Positions 10,061 through 23,000 of a stretch of 32,051 nt of DNA are shown piece by piece. Origin of the DNA: Sphaeroforma arctica JP610 (taxonomy: Eukaryota > Opisthokonta > Ichthyosporea > Ichthyophonida). The translations under genes and the position numbers were made by a program. Where the stretch lies: positions 88,569 through 120,619 of the forward strand of contig NW_014040530.1 in the NCBI RefSeq assembly GCF_001186125.1, read 5' to 3'. Within the stretch, counting starts at the first letter, position 1. Each line of letters opens with the position of its first letter. The notes under the pieces are model-generated. The model did no database searches. It was not told the origin of the DNA and was given only the letters and a program-made list of their open reading frames with translations.

Positions 10061-11004
10061 GAGCTTGCGTTTTGGCACGAATTACGCTATTGGAAGCTTT
10101 CAACTTGAACCGGTTAATTTGAATATTGCACGAGAGCTTTACGTCTGTGAGGTATCACATACGCACGCTTGTGCTCCTAATATTCTACACCTGTGTCAAG
10201 GCCCGCTTCTAGCATCGTGCTTGCTTGTATTGGTCTGGAACTCTCTTTACGTCATAGAAATATCTTTGTCAGGAAAATATGCTCAGCATATCATTACCGA
10301 ACAATTGAAAGATACTTGGATTAGTACATACGTGAGAACAGGACTGAATATTTTTTATCGTCTTTGTACAGAGTTCAACACTGATCTGTGCTGGTAGACC
10401 GTAGTCGTGTAACGTACTGATAGAGTGTATCAAGTTTGCCTAACAGTTTTTTGTCTTAAGCAGAGGGTATAGCGGGAATAATATTTGTGTCTGGAGTTGT
10501 CAGATTGATTGCACCGGCTACAACGTACATGTACGCTAAGTGGTGCAGCGGCCCTAATAGTGGACAGATTGAACGGATTTCTGCTGCTGTAGTGATGAAT
10601 GTTATTCCACATTTGTCTTGTAGGAAGCTGTGCGTGTCACACATGTATACCCAGATACTCTGACTCTACGCTCAGGGTTTGTTGGAACTCACTTACGCAA
10701 TAGTATAGTTGAAGCTGATTGCTCGCACCGTAATCAATAATCACAATGATAGGTTCTGGTATACTTTCTGGTATGCAATGGCTACTAGCTTGGTACCTAT
10801 ATTCCTCCAGAGAACTCATTCTTTCGTTTTGTATGAACATGCACTTGCTCCTGCACATCGATTTTGAATCACATAATCGATCCCATTCCAATGATCTGGA
10901 GCCCGGTAATGGCATGCGCGACAACCTCTGATACAACCGTCACCGATATTGCTAAGATCATATCAGTTGGGCAGATAGCTTAATATTAATTCTATTCACT
11001 TTCA

Positions 11005-14000
11005 ATGGACTACATACGTATCGTATCAATCTTTAGAACGCCGCACGATGTTATCGGCAGTCCTACAGCAGATGCTGCACATCTGTTTGTTCACAAAAAG
11101 TCGAGCAACCTGAGTCGCTTGTCTAGTAGGTCGTCGACTGCAACGCCGGATACACCTAAAGAAAACGAAGGTATACTCAGTTCATTGCATGGTGCCCGCA
11201 CCTGATTGGTCATCAGGTGTATTTTATCGAGTTGATGCACACACAGATAAAAGCAAGCTACTGCAGTTCACTATACGGGTGATATAACTCACACCCTCAC
11301 TTGCTGAAATTTGATCGCGGTTTACACTGTCGCCCATGAACACACAGTGAAAAGGTGGTGTACTTTAGAAGATGCTGTGTTTTTTTGAGTCGTGCAAGTC
11401 CTTCCAAGCATTTTTGCTTCATTGGCCCTGAATGGCTTGATTCTCAATCTCCATGATCTCTTCCATACGTTCAGGAAAGAGTTTCAAGCGGCAGGTTTCC
11501 AAATCACGTTCTCTTAACTCTGTTAGAGAGTCCCATACACATGCCGAAATACTACCCCACAACGAACCGCGAACCAGCGATTGGGTGAAACAGCGTATTT
11601 TGTCACTGGGAGACATCTTAGCAACGCGCGACGATGAGAGTGACCACAGCATCTACTGGGCCCCCGATGATCAGTGTCGTTCCTGTTATCAGTGCGGAGC
11701 TCAATTCACCACGTTTCGCCGTCGACACCACTGCCGCATATGCGGGCAGATATACTGCTGGAATTGCTGTCACAGCCGAGTAGATTGTAGTACAGTAGGT
11801 ATCGATGAAGTGATGCGGCTCTGCGTGTTTTGTGAAAAGATTGTGAATGATAGCTCCGCGAGTATCAAGGAGACAGAGGTGGATGACGGTAGAGGCAGTG
11901 CTTCGAGTGTAGACCAATTGCCCACGTCGACCTTTCTATCCAAGTCTGTGTTGCCTCCTACGAGATTTGATAGCGACCGAGAGGTGGCCAGTACAGCCCA
12001 TCTGTTCATACCCCCTAGTTTCACGGGAAGTGCTAGGCGCGCGGCGAAGTTGAAGGCGGAAGCTCTGAACGAAGAAAAAAAAAATGTTGTCTCCAAACCT
12101 GTGGAGCTGGATATCATAATCTCATCTCCCAAACTAAATACCAGAGCAAGTGCAAGTGCAGATGGTATAAGTGTTGCTTTGCCTCAGAAGTCGGATACGG
12201 GCTCTGGTGGTGTCGACGAAAATGAGAAGGTATGTCAGGTGTATCATTGCACATTGGGCCGATTGGCCAGTGCTTGGGATTGGTTCTGTCACGATAAAAC
12301 CATCTTGTCATCTATTTGATGTTAGACAGTTCGTGTCAACCGATTTGCTCCGATATTCTTATTTTCTTGTTTTCTTGTACTTCATTGGTGTGTCAGGAGA
12401 AAGCAGGGGTGGCGGACCAGTCTGTTGGAGTCAATGAAGATAGCACCGGGATGCACAAAGCGTTGCTAGACGACGGGTCTGTCAAAGGGCTGAAATCAGA
12501 ACCTATGACGGTTATAAATTTTGATATGGGCAGCGGAAAACAGACTCCAGTAAAACAGACGGCGAGCACTTTAGCAGACAGCATCGATGCTAGTCATATC
12601 CCGGACGACGGCGTCGATTTGAAGGGGATCTCGGTCATAATGATGAAGAATATCATTGCCCATGCGCTCGCAATCCCTGGGAAGTTCAAGCTTGGCGATC
12701 GTCGTTTCCGTCTCAAGACTTACAGCAATTGCTTTGTCGCATCCGACTTTATCGACTGGCTGCTACTGGGCGAGTACGTCTCGGACAGAGATGCGGCCAT
12801 TGAGCTAGGCGAGCGTATGGTGTCTCACGACCTGATTAAATCCGCTGCCGATCACGAAAACAGCTTCAGAGATGATTATCTTCTCTTTCGCTTCACTGAT
12901 ACAGCCACCGCGAAGCCACCAATTGCAACTCGGTACTCCATTGCAAACCTGGTGCCGCGACCATGCATGCCGAATTTCGGCAAGGAACCATCTGTTTCCG
13001 ATGGGATTTACTATCAACCAGCAGTTCCTAATCTGCAGCGGGGCAAGGATACCCTGGACATGTCTCTGGCTAAACACAGAGTCAAGAGATCCAATTCTTT
13101 CTTCGCCAATCTTCCCGGAGTTGACGTGGTACGGTCCTCCTCACTTGACCCTGGTATGCATTGATATTACCCTTGTTGCATCTTTGACCTATCATTTACG
13201 GCTCTTGTGTTTTACTCCACGAACACCCATACCAACGCAATTGTAACGATTATCTGGTGGTCTTTGGTGAGCCTTTCACATCTGCGGTTCTTCACACGTC
13301 AATTCTAAATGTCTTATATATCTTCTGTCAGCTTGCACGGATCGAATTTTAGTATATTGTTCAACTTTCACGTAGCTTCGAGCCTGCAAAATTACAACGC
13401 GTGATTTGATGTCTGGCATCATAACACAGCAATACCCGTGCCTGTTCTCCCATGCGAAGATGTCATATTTCAAACTTAAACAAACACTAGGCTAGCCTCC
13501 AGTTAAAAACATGGCTGCGTATGTGGTCATATGCAGGCAATTGATGATCAGCTTGAGTCTCAGCGAACTAATTTTATTTAAGACAAAACTTAGCAACGAA
13601 TTGAGCCTCAAAAACAAGAACACTTCTATTTTCTTTTCAGGTATCCTAGCAAGCCTGTCATCATTGTCATCTGGTGATTTGGATACAGCTAGATTCAAAC
13701 CGGGAGTCTTGAGTGATATGAAGCAGCAGTTCGGAGGAACAAGTGTTGCGACGGACCTGAGCCGGTCGAAGTCATCAGCCTTCAAACCAATGGGGGGGGG
13801 ACATTCTATTAGCGTCATCAAGCCAATTCCGTACGTGGTTTGGATGGTTCCTAATCCATGCAAACGGGTGTTCTGATTTCCATCGGTTTGTATTGTCTTC
13901 ACACCGTTGATTGATTTGAGGATTGAGTGTCACCTGCGCGTGAGTATCACTTGTGCTTATGTTGTCTTTTTGTATCACGTTCACACACTTTATATTATTT

Positions 14001-17000
14001 TTCTCTGCGTTCATCAGCCGTCTTACGAAACTTCAGAAAGAAGAAGAGTCTGTAATTGGGTCTACCACGTCCAAACTACCTGATGCCCACGAACAATCAG
14101 AGTCTGCAGTGGATCGCCTGGTCGAGAGTCACACAAACCGACACAGTCGCACCATAAGCCGCAACGCTGAAGCGGACATTCTGCTGCACAATTCGAGCGG
14201 CGAGCCCTTGAAACTAGGACAGAACCCCAGGTTGAGAGGCAAGGAGTTCAAATCGAAACTATCGAATCAGGTACCTGTCCAGCCGAGTACAGGCATTTCA
14301 CTGAGAGAGCAGAAAAAAACTGAGGACCAATATATCCGATTCATCTCGGATGCTGTGCGACAGCGCCGGTTGCGGATGTGCTCTCAGATCCTGTGCGATA
14401 TGGGCTTATCCGTGTCATGGTATGGTTGTTGTGCACGCGCCACAGTATGAGCCGTTTCTGTTTCCTGCATCAAGCACGTAGTAAGTCTGGGAGCAGAGTT
14501 CTCACCATTTTCTTTTAGTGAAACATGTAATTCGGGTCATCCTGTTGATGCAACAATCATCGAATCTACCATACGTGGCCGGGGAAGTATCTATTATCAC
14601 TCACAAGAGACTTTTCGAGCCCTATAAATGTTTCTATCCTACGCACAATTTCTACATGGCACCACTTTAGCTGATTGAAAATGCGAGATCGGCAGTTCTC
14701 AATACTGAGCTTCTGCATGATGAATTCTCCAAACAGGGTGAGTACGGTGGAAAGCCTTGCGCAAGAAGCAGTTGTGCAGGTAAGAACGCCAGCCCTGGGA
14801 TCTGCTGACCCAATGGACATTCGTCAGTGGATTAAAACGAAGATAATCCCTTACGGTGCTAAGAGCGACAGCCAGTGTATACACGGCGTGGTCTGCGCAC
14901 AGCATCTGGTGCACAAGAAAATGCGAACCGACATAACGAATCCGAGGATTTTGCTGCTGAATTCCTCCATCGAGTATGATCAAACACATGCCATCACCTC
15001 GATGGAAGACGTATTCAAAAAGGACCAGCTGCTGAAAAGTTTACAGTTGCAGATAGATCTGATCAAGTGCCATCGGCCGGACGTAGTATTGGTTTCTGGG
15101 TCTGTGGCGTATAAGGCGCAGGAGATGTTCTTGGCCGAGAATATATCTCTGGCGGTGAATGTGAAGCGGTCCACTCTGGACTTCGTGAAACGTTGTACCG
15201 GTGCGGAAATTCAAGAATCGATGGCAGAGATGCGGGTATCCAAGACATCTATCGTAGGCACCTGTGGGCGATTCTTCATAGGCACAGTGACCGCTGGAAA
15301 ACCTCTCATGTACTTCACCGAGTGCAATCCTAGGCGAGGTACGTCCATGCGTTTCGCTTAATTCGGCGATCGAATGCATGTGACAGGGAGCTCTAGATCG
15401 CACAGGCTATGCCAGCCATCGTGTTATTTTTAATATCGGATTCTTTCCTACTAACCTGTGCATCTTCTTCTTCGCTTGCACGGGCTTTGCTCATGTCAAA
15501 TTCATGTAATCTTTTGCAATGTGTGTCCAGGGGTGACGATAACGCTGCGCGGGGCGGATGAAGCCACTCTAAAGAAAGTCAAACAGGCACTCTCTTTCAT
15601 AACCTTCGTAAGCTATTGTGGATTTATCGAATCTTTTTACCTGTCCGATGTCTTCGCGGTGATTCCCGAGGATGAACGCGATAAGGAAACGATAGCTTGC
15701 AACATCACGGACAACCCAAAGGTAATAGTCTTTTCTATACACTGGTTCAATACAAATTTTACCTTTAATCGCGGCACGTTACCAAAAGCCGGCGTCGTTT
15801 TTGGTGTTTAATATGTATAATTGAGTATTGCTTCGCTTGGGACACTTCCGTCCAATTCGGAGCTTAAGTGATCAAGTTGCCTTTCCTACATTAGAAATCA
15901 CATCGTGACCGCTTCTGCTCGTTGGCGAATCAGAGTGTTCTATCAACCTCACCTATGGTGGACTTCGACATTCCGTATCTGTATAGCTCAAAGGTATGAG
16001 TTGATTCCGGCTTGCTCTAATCCATGAATTGGGTGGATTCTTCTGCACCTTTCACTTGTTGATACAACTTTGACGGCACTCCTATTCTAATTGATTATTT
16101 GTGTTTGTGTTTGGTACGACAGGGAAAAGCGATGCTCTCTTATTTCCCGTCGGGTCTGTACACCACCAGACGACTGCAGGCATCGAACTACCAAACTCTT
16201 CCGATAGATTTGCGAACAGCCTATCTATTAAAGCAGCATCCGGCGGAGAGAGAGCCAAAGAAGCACCTCCTGTCTAATGTAAATTGAAGCGCAGTCTTAT
16301 TCGGATCTTTTGCACTTTGGGATTCGTGCATGAATAGAATTTTCTTTGTGGCTCGTGCACCCCTTCAGATTTATTACACTCAAACCTCGTCTTTTTACGT
16401 AATGCACAGCCCCTGCCAAAGCCGTTCGATGCTGTAAGAACGGACTGGGACAGTCGTTCTAAATATCACCCTGGCAAGGTAAGCTATGGTTTAATGTCTG
16501 TGTTCGGTATATGATAAGCTGTGATGTTAATTTATTGTTGACTTCAGTACGACACTTATAATCAGGTGTTGATATTCATTCTACGTTTAATGGCAGGACA
16601 TTCATTTCGCAATGCTTCATGACGAGCGGCAGCCCATGGAAACACAAGCGGCTTCAGATGCCAATGGGGAGGTATATTTACGTATGGTCGCACGAATGTG
16701 GTATCGACTGGTGAATTTGGATAAGAACATGGTTGTTGTATAGTCCTGCACCCTTAGATATAGTTTGTCGAAGTCGGAAGGCGAAGTTGTGCTGCGCTGC
16801 TTATGTAGTGATTAGTACACATGTGATAGATTTTGCAGAGTTCATCGCATATATAACCGCTGATAAATACTGTCGCTCAAATTCATCGATAAACTTGATA
16901 ATAGTCGCAGGAATCTCAATTCTCAAACCGGAAACTGGCCTCGTGGGACGCACTCAACCCAGCGATGCATCAGAGCATCCAGGTAGGTGTTGTCGAAAGA

Positions 17001-20000
17001 TTGTCTTTTCTGTTTACCCCAATACCACCAAGTTAGACTTTTATCTTGATTATCGGTTTAAACTCGGACAATAGTGAATCCTGGAGTACATAAAATAGTG
17101 AATCCTGGAGTACATAAAAGTCAAGAATCGCACGAATAACTAAGGAGGACTTTGGCATCTCGGGGAGAAATACTGGACTAAATGCATTTTACTGATTCGA
17201 AGCAGTGATCTGTCTCGATCGTAACATAGCTAAATGTAATCCTGGTTATTTGTAGGTCTTATACAGCGTCGAGCTCCCCGGAAATGGCGAGCAACCAGCT
17301 CGCATGTGCCTGAAGCCCAAGAAGATGGATTTTTATTACTATGGTGACAAAGACCAAAGTTTAGGCTCATTTCTAAGCCGATACTGTTTCAATACGCATG
17401 CGTGTCCAAGCGAGACCTGCGACCGGCCACTATCGGAACACAAACGGATCTTTTCTCACCAAGACGCGCGGATCAGTTTCATTAACATTCCAAGTAATGT
17501 TATTCGCGGACAAGAACAGACACTACTGATGTGGTCGATCTGTCATGAGTGTATGAAGGTATGCTGGGAGAGATTTTGAGGAGTTTTGCAATACACTGTC
17601 ATTTCAGCCTTTTCTCTTTGTCGTAGTCGTAAATTACGTAAACTAAGCACGCGTGCTTTAAACAATTCTCTGTTTAAAGTACGATCGACTTCGAAAACCA
17701 CTTTGATTCAATTTGGTGCACTCAGATAGTATGATTTATGGCTTAACTAATCGGCATCTGTATGACAGTACGGCCCGTGTATACCTGTGTCCGAGGAAAC
17801 CTGGTGTATGTCATTTGGGAAGTTCTTGGAGTTGTCTTTCCACGAGAAGACTCTAGGATGCCGTGTGACTCAAATTACAAATGAAAGTGGTATGATGAAG
17901 CTGGTTGAAGACAAGCATTCTTTTCATCGTAACCACAATCGCTATTATGGACTGAATGATCAAGCTGTCGTTGTGCAATACGATAAGATCGACATGCTGT
18001 TAGAAGTTGTGGTAAGTATGTATGTCTGCCTTTTTTACGCTTGCCTGCAGCATACCTACATTTATGTCACGTTGTATCAAGTCTTGAGATTTCTGTTATT
18101 TGGGGCTCCGGCGCTCATTTCGCGGTGGCAGCAAGATTTGTCAGTGTTATTGAGGACGTTTTTATCGTACGTTATCGTACATGGCAAAGATTGCACTCTA
18201 TTTAGAATGTACTTCAATACTGCTCAAATTGTCTATCGCAACAACTCACTACTACTACATTCTACTACTGTTCCTCTGTTTCAGGTACCTCCGACTATTG
18301 TTACTAGTAAACCAGTGCCTCTAAAGTGTGGCGAATTCCTATCAGGTATATATAGTCCGTGCGAGCCTTTCTTTACCTAAGCACAACTGCTTTGACTGCG
18401 CAGTACGCATAACTCTTTGATACTCGGCTTAGCATCCGCATTCCGAAAGCTAATCTTGAATCCCGCTGCCTTTGGTTAATTGAGCTGTGCTTTGTTCTTA
18501 CCTTCGCAGCTGTTGTCCAGCTTCAGAAGGAGATGCAAATGTTGTTCGAATCTCTCAGCCTTCAATTGGCTTGTTTGTATGTCCGCGCTCGAGAGTCCGG
18601 GTCCCAGACTTTCGCATCACATGCCCACAAACTCCTACGCCGCAGTTTCATAGAAGGTTTGTTGCTCGGGATATCATTAACTGCCACCTCCCTTTTGTCT
18701 GACTGTGTATTAGCCTTTGATATGCACTCCGTTCTGTATTTGGCTCTAATCTTCACACATTTTTCCGCGCAGCCTCACTCTATGGAAGCAGAGTGGATCA
18801 AATCGCCAGGCACGCTCACGCTAAGCATATCCACGGGCAGTCACACACTGAGAGTGAGCTAGGAGGCACTACCGATGACTTTGATGACGAAGACGAAGAA
18901 AGTCTGCGCTCTGCACTTCCAGGTAATACGTTTTAAAAGCTAAAATTATGAACATATGAGTATATGATCAACGGGCGCTGTACGCATCCTACGTTCTACA
19001 CTACTCCTATGAATGCGGGTAGCGATATTTGAAATCGCAAGTAATCAGTATTTCTTATTTTTTTCGTTACTTTCGCGGTCACAGACGGCATAGCAGCACC
19101 TCAGCATCTCATTACAAACTGTCTGCCCGGCTATAAATCCCTTTGACGACATATTTGGATTCACGATGTGGCGTCTATAAAAGCATGGGATTCGTGGTAG
19201 TATTACATACATATACTCCTGTTAAATACTTGTAACATCACATCTTTATCTGGGGCATGTATCTTTATAAGGATGGAATTCATGGTAGCATTGCATACAT
19301 ATATTCCTGTTAAATATTTGTAACATTGTATCTTTATCTAGGATGTGGCATCTTCAAAAGCATGGAATTCATGGTAGCATTGCATACATATATTCCTGAT
19401 AATGATTTTTTAACGCCACATCTTTATATCTGGGTTGCAGCAAAAGTGATAATTGTTTTGATTGCTCAGCTTGATGTGCCTGATTACATACAGAAGGGAC
19501 ATACGTATCAGACTCAAGTCGACAGTCAAGTGCGCTCCAAGAAGGAGATCATGTAGACAGCGACGTGAGTAGTCTCAATGTCAGCCGTATGTCATTTGTT
19601 GTGTCTACAAACGTGTCTGCGACGGTGTCATCAGTACCCGTACAATATGTTGCACCAGAGGAAAATACTACAACCATGACTACCGTCAGTGTGCATGAAG
19701 AGGACGATGACAGTGGATTAGATCAACCTGCAGTCGAAGGGTGGGAGGGAGCAGTTCTGACTGGTTCGAACGCTTCATCGCGGGGTATACCAGATACTGT
19801 GAGTGGTGTTGAGGTGGCGGCGATAGATACCAACCGCACGAATGAATACGACACACCTCGTGATGCCGAGGTGGGAGAGGGTATATCAAACATGCTGCCC
19901 TGTGTGAGGGAAATAGTCGCTGATAATGTCACAGACACATCGGCCGATTCCCTACCAGCAATCCCGAGCAAAGAAATGACATCACTAGCAGAGAATAGCG

Positions 20001-23000
20001 ACTTACAATGCTCCAGATCAAAGTCGATTTCTAGGGACTCGATGACCCAGGTGATACCACTAAGTGCCGGTGACCAAATCGGGAAAGATACGATAAACGA
20101 GATTATCAAAGCACATCAGCTGGACACATCTACAATCTCCGACATCACAGGCCGTCCTTTCAGAGAAGGGCCGCCTAGTTTAACGCCAGATCTGATAGAG
20201 GATAAGGGCGACAGCGAAGCTTCTGCCCATGGTGCGAAAGTACGAGTTCATAGTAAGGCAATCGAAGTAGCCCTTCCAAATGGAGAAAAGGAGAACGAGA
20301 ATGTGCGGGATCAGCTCTCGCCGCCTCCAGAAGTCGGCGGTGACAATCCAGCGCTGCAGCGAGATCTCATACTCGCGAAGGAACACACAGAAGCGATGGA
20401 ACGGTCGAAGAAGTACATTCAGATGCGCAAAGCGTCACAGGTCAGCGACGGAGGCATACCGATGCAAACCTATCATCGATTCGCTAGTTTGGCCAATGCG
20501 CCCACTACGGTCATACGCATACCTACGGAGTCAGATCACCCGGCGGTCCCAGACGCAGCTGAGTTGGACAGTCCGGGAGTTCGGGCTGGCGAAGATGAGG
20601 ATGTGAGCTTATCGCCGAATGCCGAGGAGGTCAGTGGTCCACTCATTGTTCAAACATCTCCCGAAGAGGACGATGACGCGAGAGACCGGAGCTATTCTCG
20701 CGAGCTTCCGCCACCGCTACCAGACTGTGAATTCACATCCAACGGGAGGTACCCATCTGCGCGGTTGAATAAACCCGCCCCTCCGCAGACGGATATCCCC
20801 CGTGATCCAGCAGAAACCCAGGAGGACTGTGTACGCGAGTTACCTCCACCGCTCCCCGCGTCCCCGTCAGAGTCTGAGGAAGAGGAACTTCTGCGCATGG
20901 AACCGCCTTCGTTTCTGTCGGTGGATATACAAAATTACGATGACGCACAGTTTGAGGGGGATGAGAAGACACTGCCTGCAAGCGAAGTGACTTCAGGTGA
21001 TGGTGCCGAAGAGATGTTGTCGGACGACTCGTATCAGATCCCGGTATCGGAAACGCGACTACCAGGCAGCCTGCTCAGGCTTGAACCGATCAAACCAGAA
21101 ATGCGACGGTCCATATCAGCCGCGTCCAGTGCTGCACTCGCCCTTGAAAAATTTGAGAGATCTTCCATGTCGCTGAGAGCTCGCGCCGAAGAGAGCAACA
21201 ATGCGAAGAACAAGATGCAGCCCTGTGGTTCAGCTCCTCTACCGAGAAGGTTGACAGCCCGCTCTTCTTCTCTCTATTTACCTCTCCAAGGTACTCAAGA
21301 CGAGGACACGGGTGACCCTCTCAACGGTACTCAAGACGAAGGCACGGATGACTTTGGAGAGTTTTCTTCCTATAAGTTCACATCTATCAAACCATCTCCA
21401 ACACCTGAAAGGAAGATGTCTGCGAACTCTATCTTGGCGAAGGCGAAAGCAAACCTCAAGCCATTGACCGGATTTGCAGAACTACTTGACGAGTCGCTCC
21501 ATCCAATGGGGTTTGTGTCATCTTCTACGCAAGCGCCTTCCGCCGGTCTCAGCCTCGCCTTAGATGACAGGACAGCGCAACCTCTCATACGGCATGCTAC
21601 GTTCCCTCGAATGATGTCGTTAACTTTAGGACAAGGATCAGACTCAATCGGTTACCATAGCCCTGGGATGCTAGCAGAAGACGCAGCCGCGGGCGTGCCA
21701 CTACCACCTGCGGTCGACTTGCTTGACGATGAGGCTATTTTCGGCGAGCCAATGGTAACGGGTCCCCCTGCGATGAATGTTGTCGACGATGCTGGCGCGA
21801 GTGTCAACCAAATCTCAACTGAAAGTTCGTCCGATATGCCTGCAGTCGCGGGCTCTCCGTTGCTCGGTACTAAAAAACCCATCGACTCCACCCAATCGGC
21901 AAAACCGATCTCCAGTGCCGCCGTTCGCTTTCTTGAAAGTGGGGAGAAAGCATCGGTTGTGGCAGATGATAAGGGCGAGAATCCACCACTAGAGATACTT
22001 CCTGGAGACTACGCTACAAGTCCAGCGACGTCGACAGCGCCTCCTTCGCCTGTACAGGAGCGTGCTGATACTTTAGAATCAGAAGCTGCCTACATTGAGG
22101 CCAAATCTGTGGTTTCGGATTCTGCGTCCAAGCCCACTCCATCCTCGATTGAAAATGATAGCACCATACCAAAGATTGAGGGGATCGCTGGGTCGGCAAG
22201 TGCCTTGGCAGTGAAACGCATTGCGAAGAGCGGCAGTGTATCCGGCAATGGCGTCCTATCAGGGATGTTTTCTCCGGCTCTAAGTCTAAGTGGTTACCTC
22301 GAGCACCAAAGTTCCAGAGCATCGATGACTGACCGCACTGCCCCTGGCAGTCCTGTCAGCGTGCGGTCTGTTCCTACACAGAGTTGCATTGTAGACGGAG
22401 AAAGTGAATCGGCAGAGTCAACTATGTCGGCAGATCCGCTTACCATCCATAGTGATCTGGAAAGCTATAAGGTAGGAATCGGTCTATCAAAGAGTGTGTA
22501 TGTCTCGATTGCGAGTATTGGTAATGCGTTACTTCAATCCTTCTTTCATAGTGCCTGGTGTATGCCTACTGTTTCAAGCAGTACAATACTGACATTACGG
22601 TGTTTAAATACCTTTCACAGAGTGCAGATGTCGAAAGTAATGATGTCGATTTCCAAGAGGCGGGTGTATCCGATTCAGGTATATTTGTAAAGTCCTTCTA
22701 TCCGCAAATACAGGAAACAAGGCACAGGCCACTTCGAAACTTTCGTAGCTTTGGTAACGGGGTGTCACTGTACGAGAGTTAAGGCATACTTGTTGTCTGG
22801 AGTAGTATATATCTTCGGTTGTAGATCCTAATCGCGCTATACTATCTCTACTTCATCAAGCAGAGAGCCTTCAAAATCCGAGCGACGTTGTGAAGGCCAC
22901 AATAATGATTGGTGACGTACCCATTATCCTCTTTAATACCCGACGTTTATCAAAAAAGGTATGCAAGACTTCAGGCGAAAGTTATTATATAAAAATATTT

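Larger units (their letters stand above)
9201..11004. other. Long gap between divergent TRM1 and PIKfyve genes
   Basis: About 1.8 kb with no gene that I can support. It must contain the 5' flanks of both neighbours. It also holds a GC-rich palindrome pair (9288-9340) and a retroelement-like scrap (about 9880-10060). Minus-strand frames at 10430-10644 and 10637-10936 and a plus-strand frame at 10023-10397 have no domain that I recognise. Confidence 0.5.

Noticed and set aside
10637-10936. Minus-strand frame with IIDYGASN, recalling a retroelement protease motif
   Set aside because: The match is only a few residues and the surroundings show no other element feature.
15608-15613. GTAAGC inside PIKfyve exon 7 as a splice donor
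   Set aside because: Reading through gives residues that continue the CCT domain, and the better-phased donor is at 15722.
19085-19147. Possible extra PIKfyve exon with DGIAAPQH after CACAG
   Set aside because: It runs into a stop after about 20 codons with no good donor; joining 18922 to 19494 keeps the frame open.
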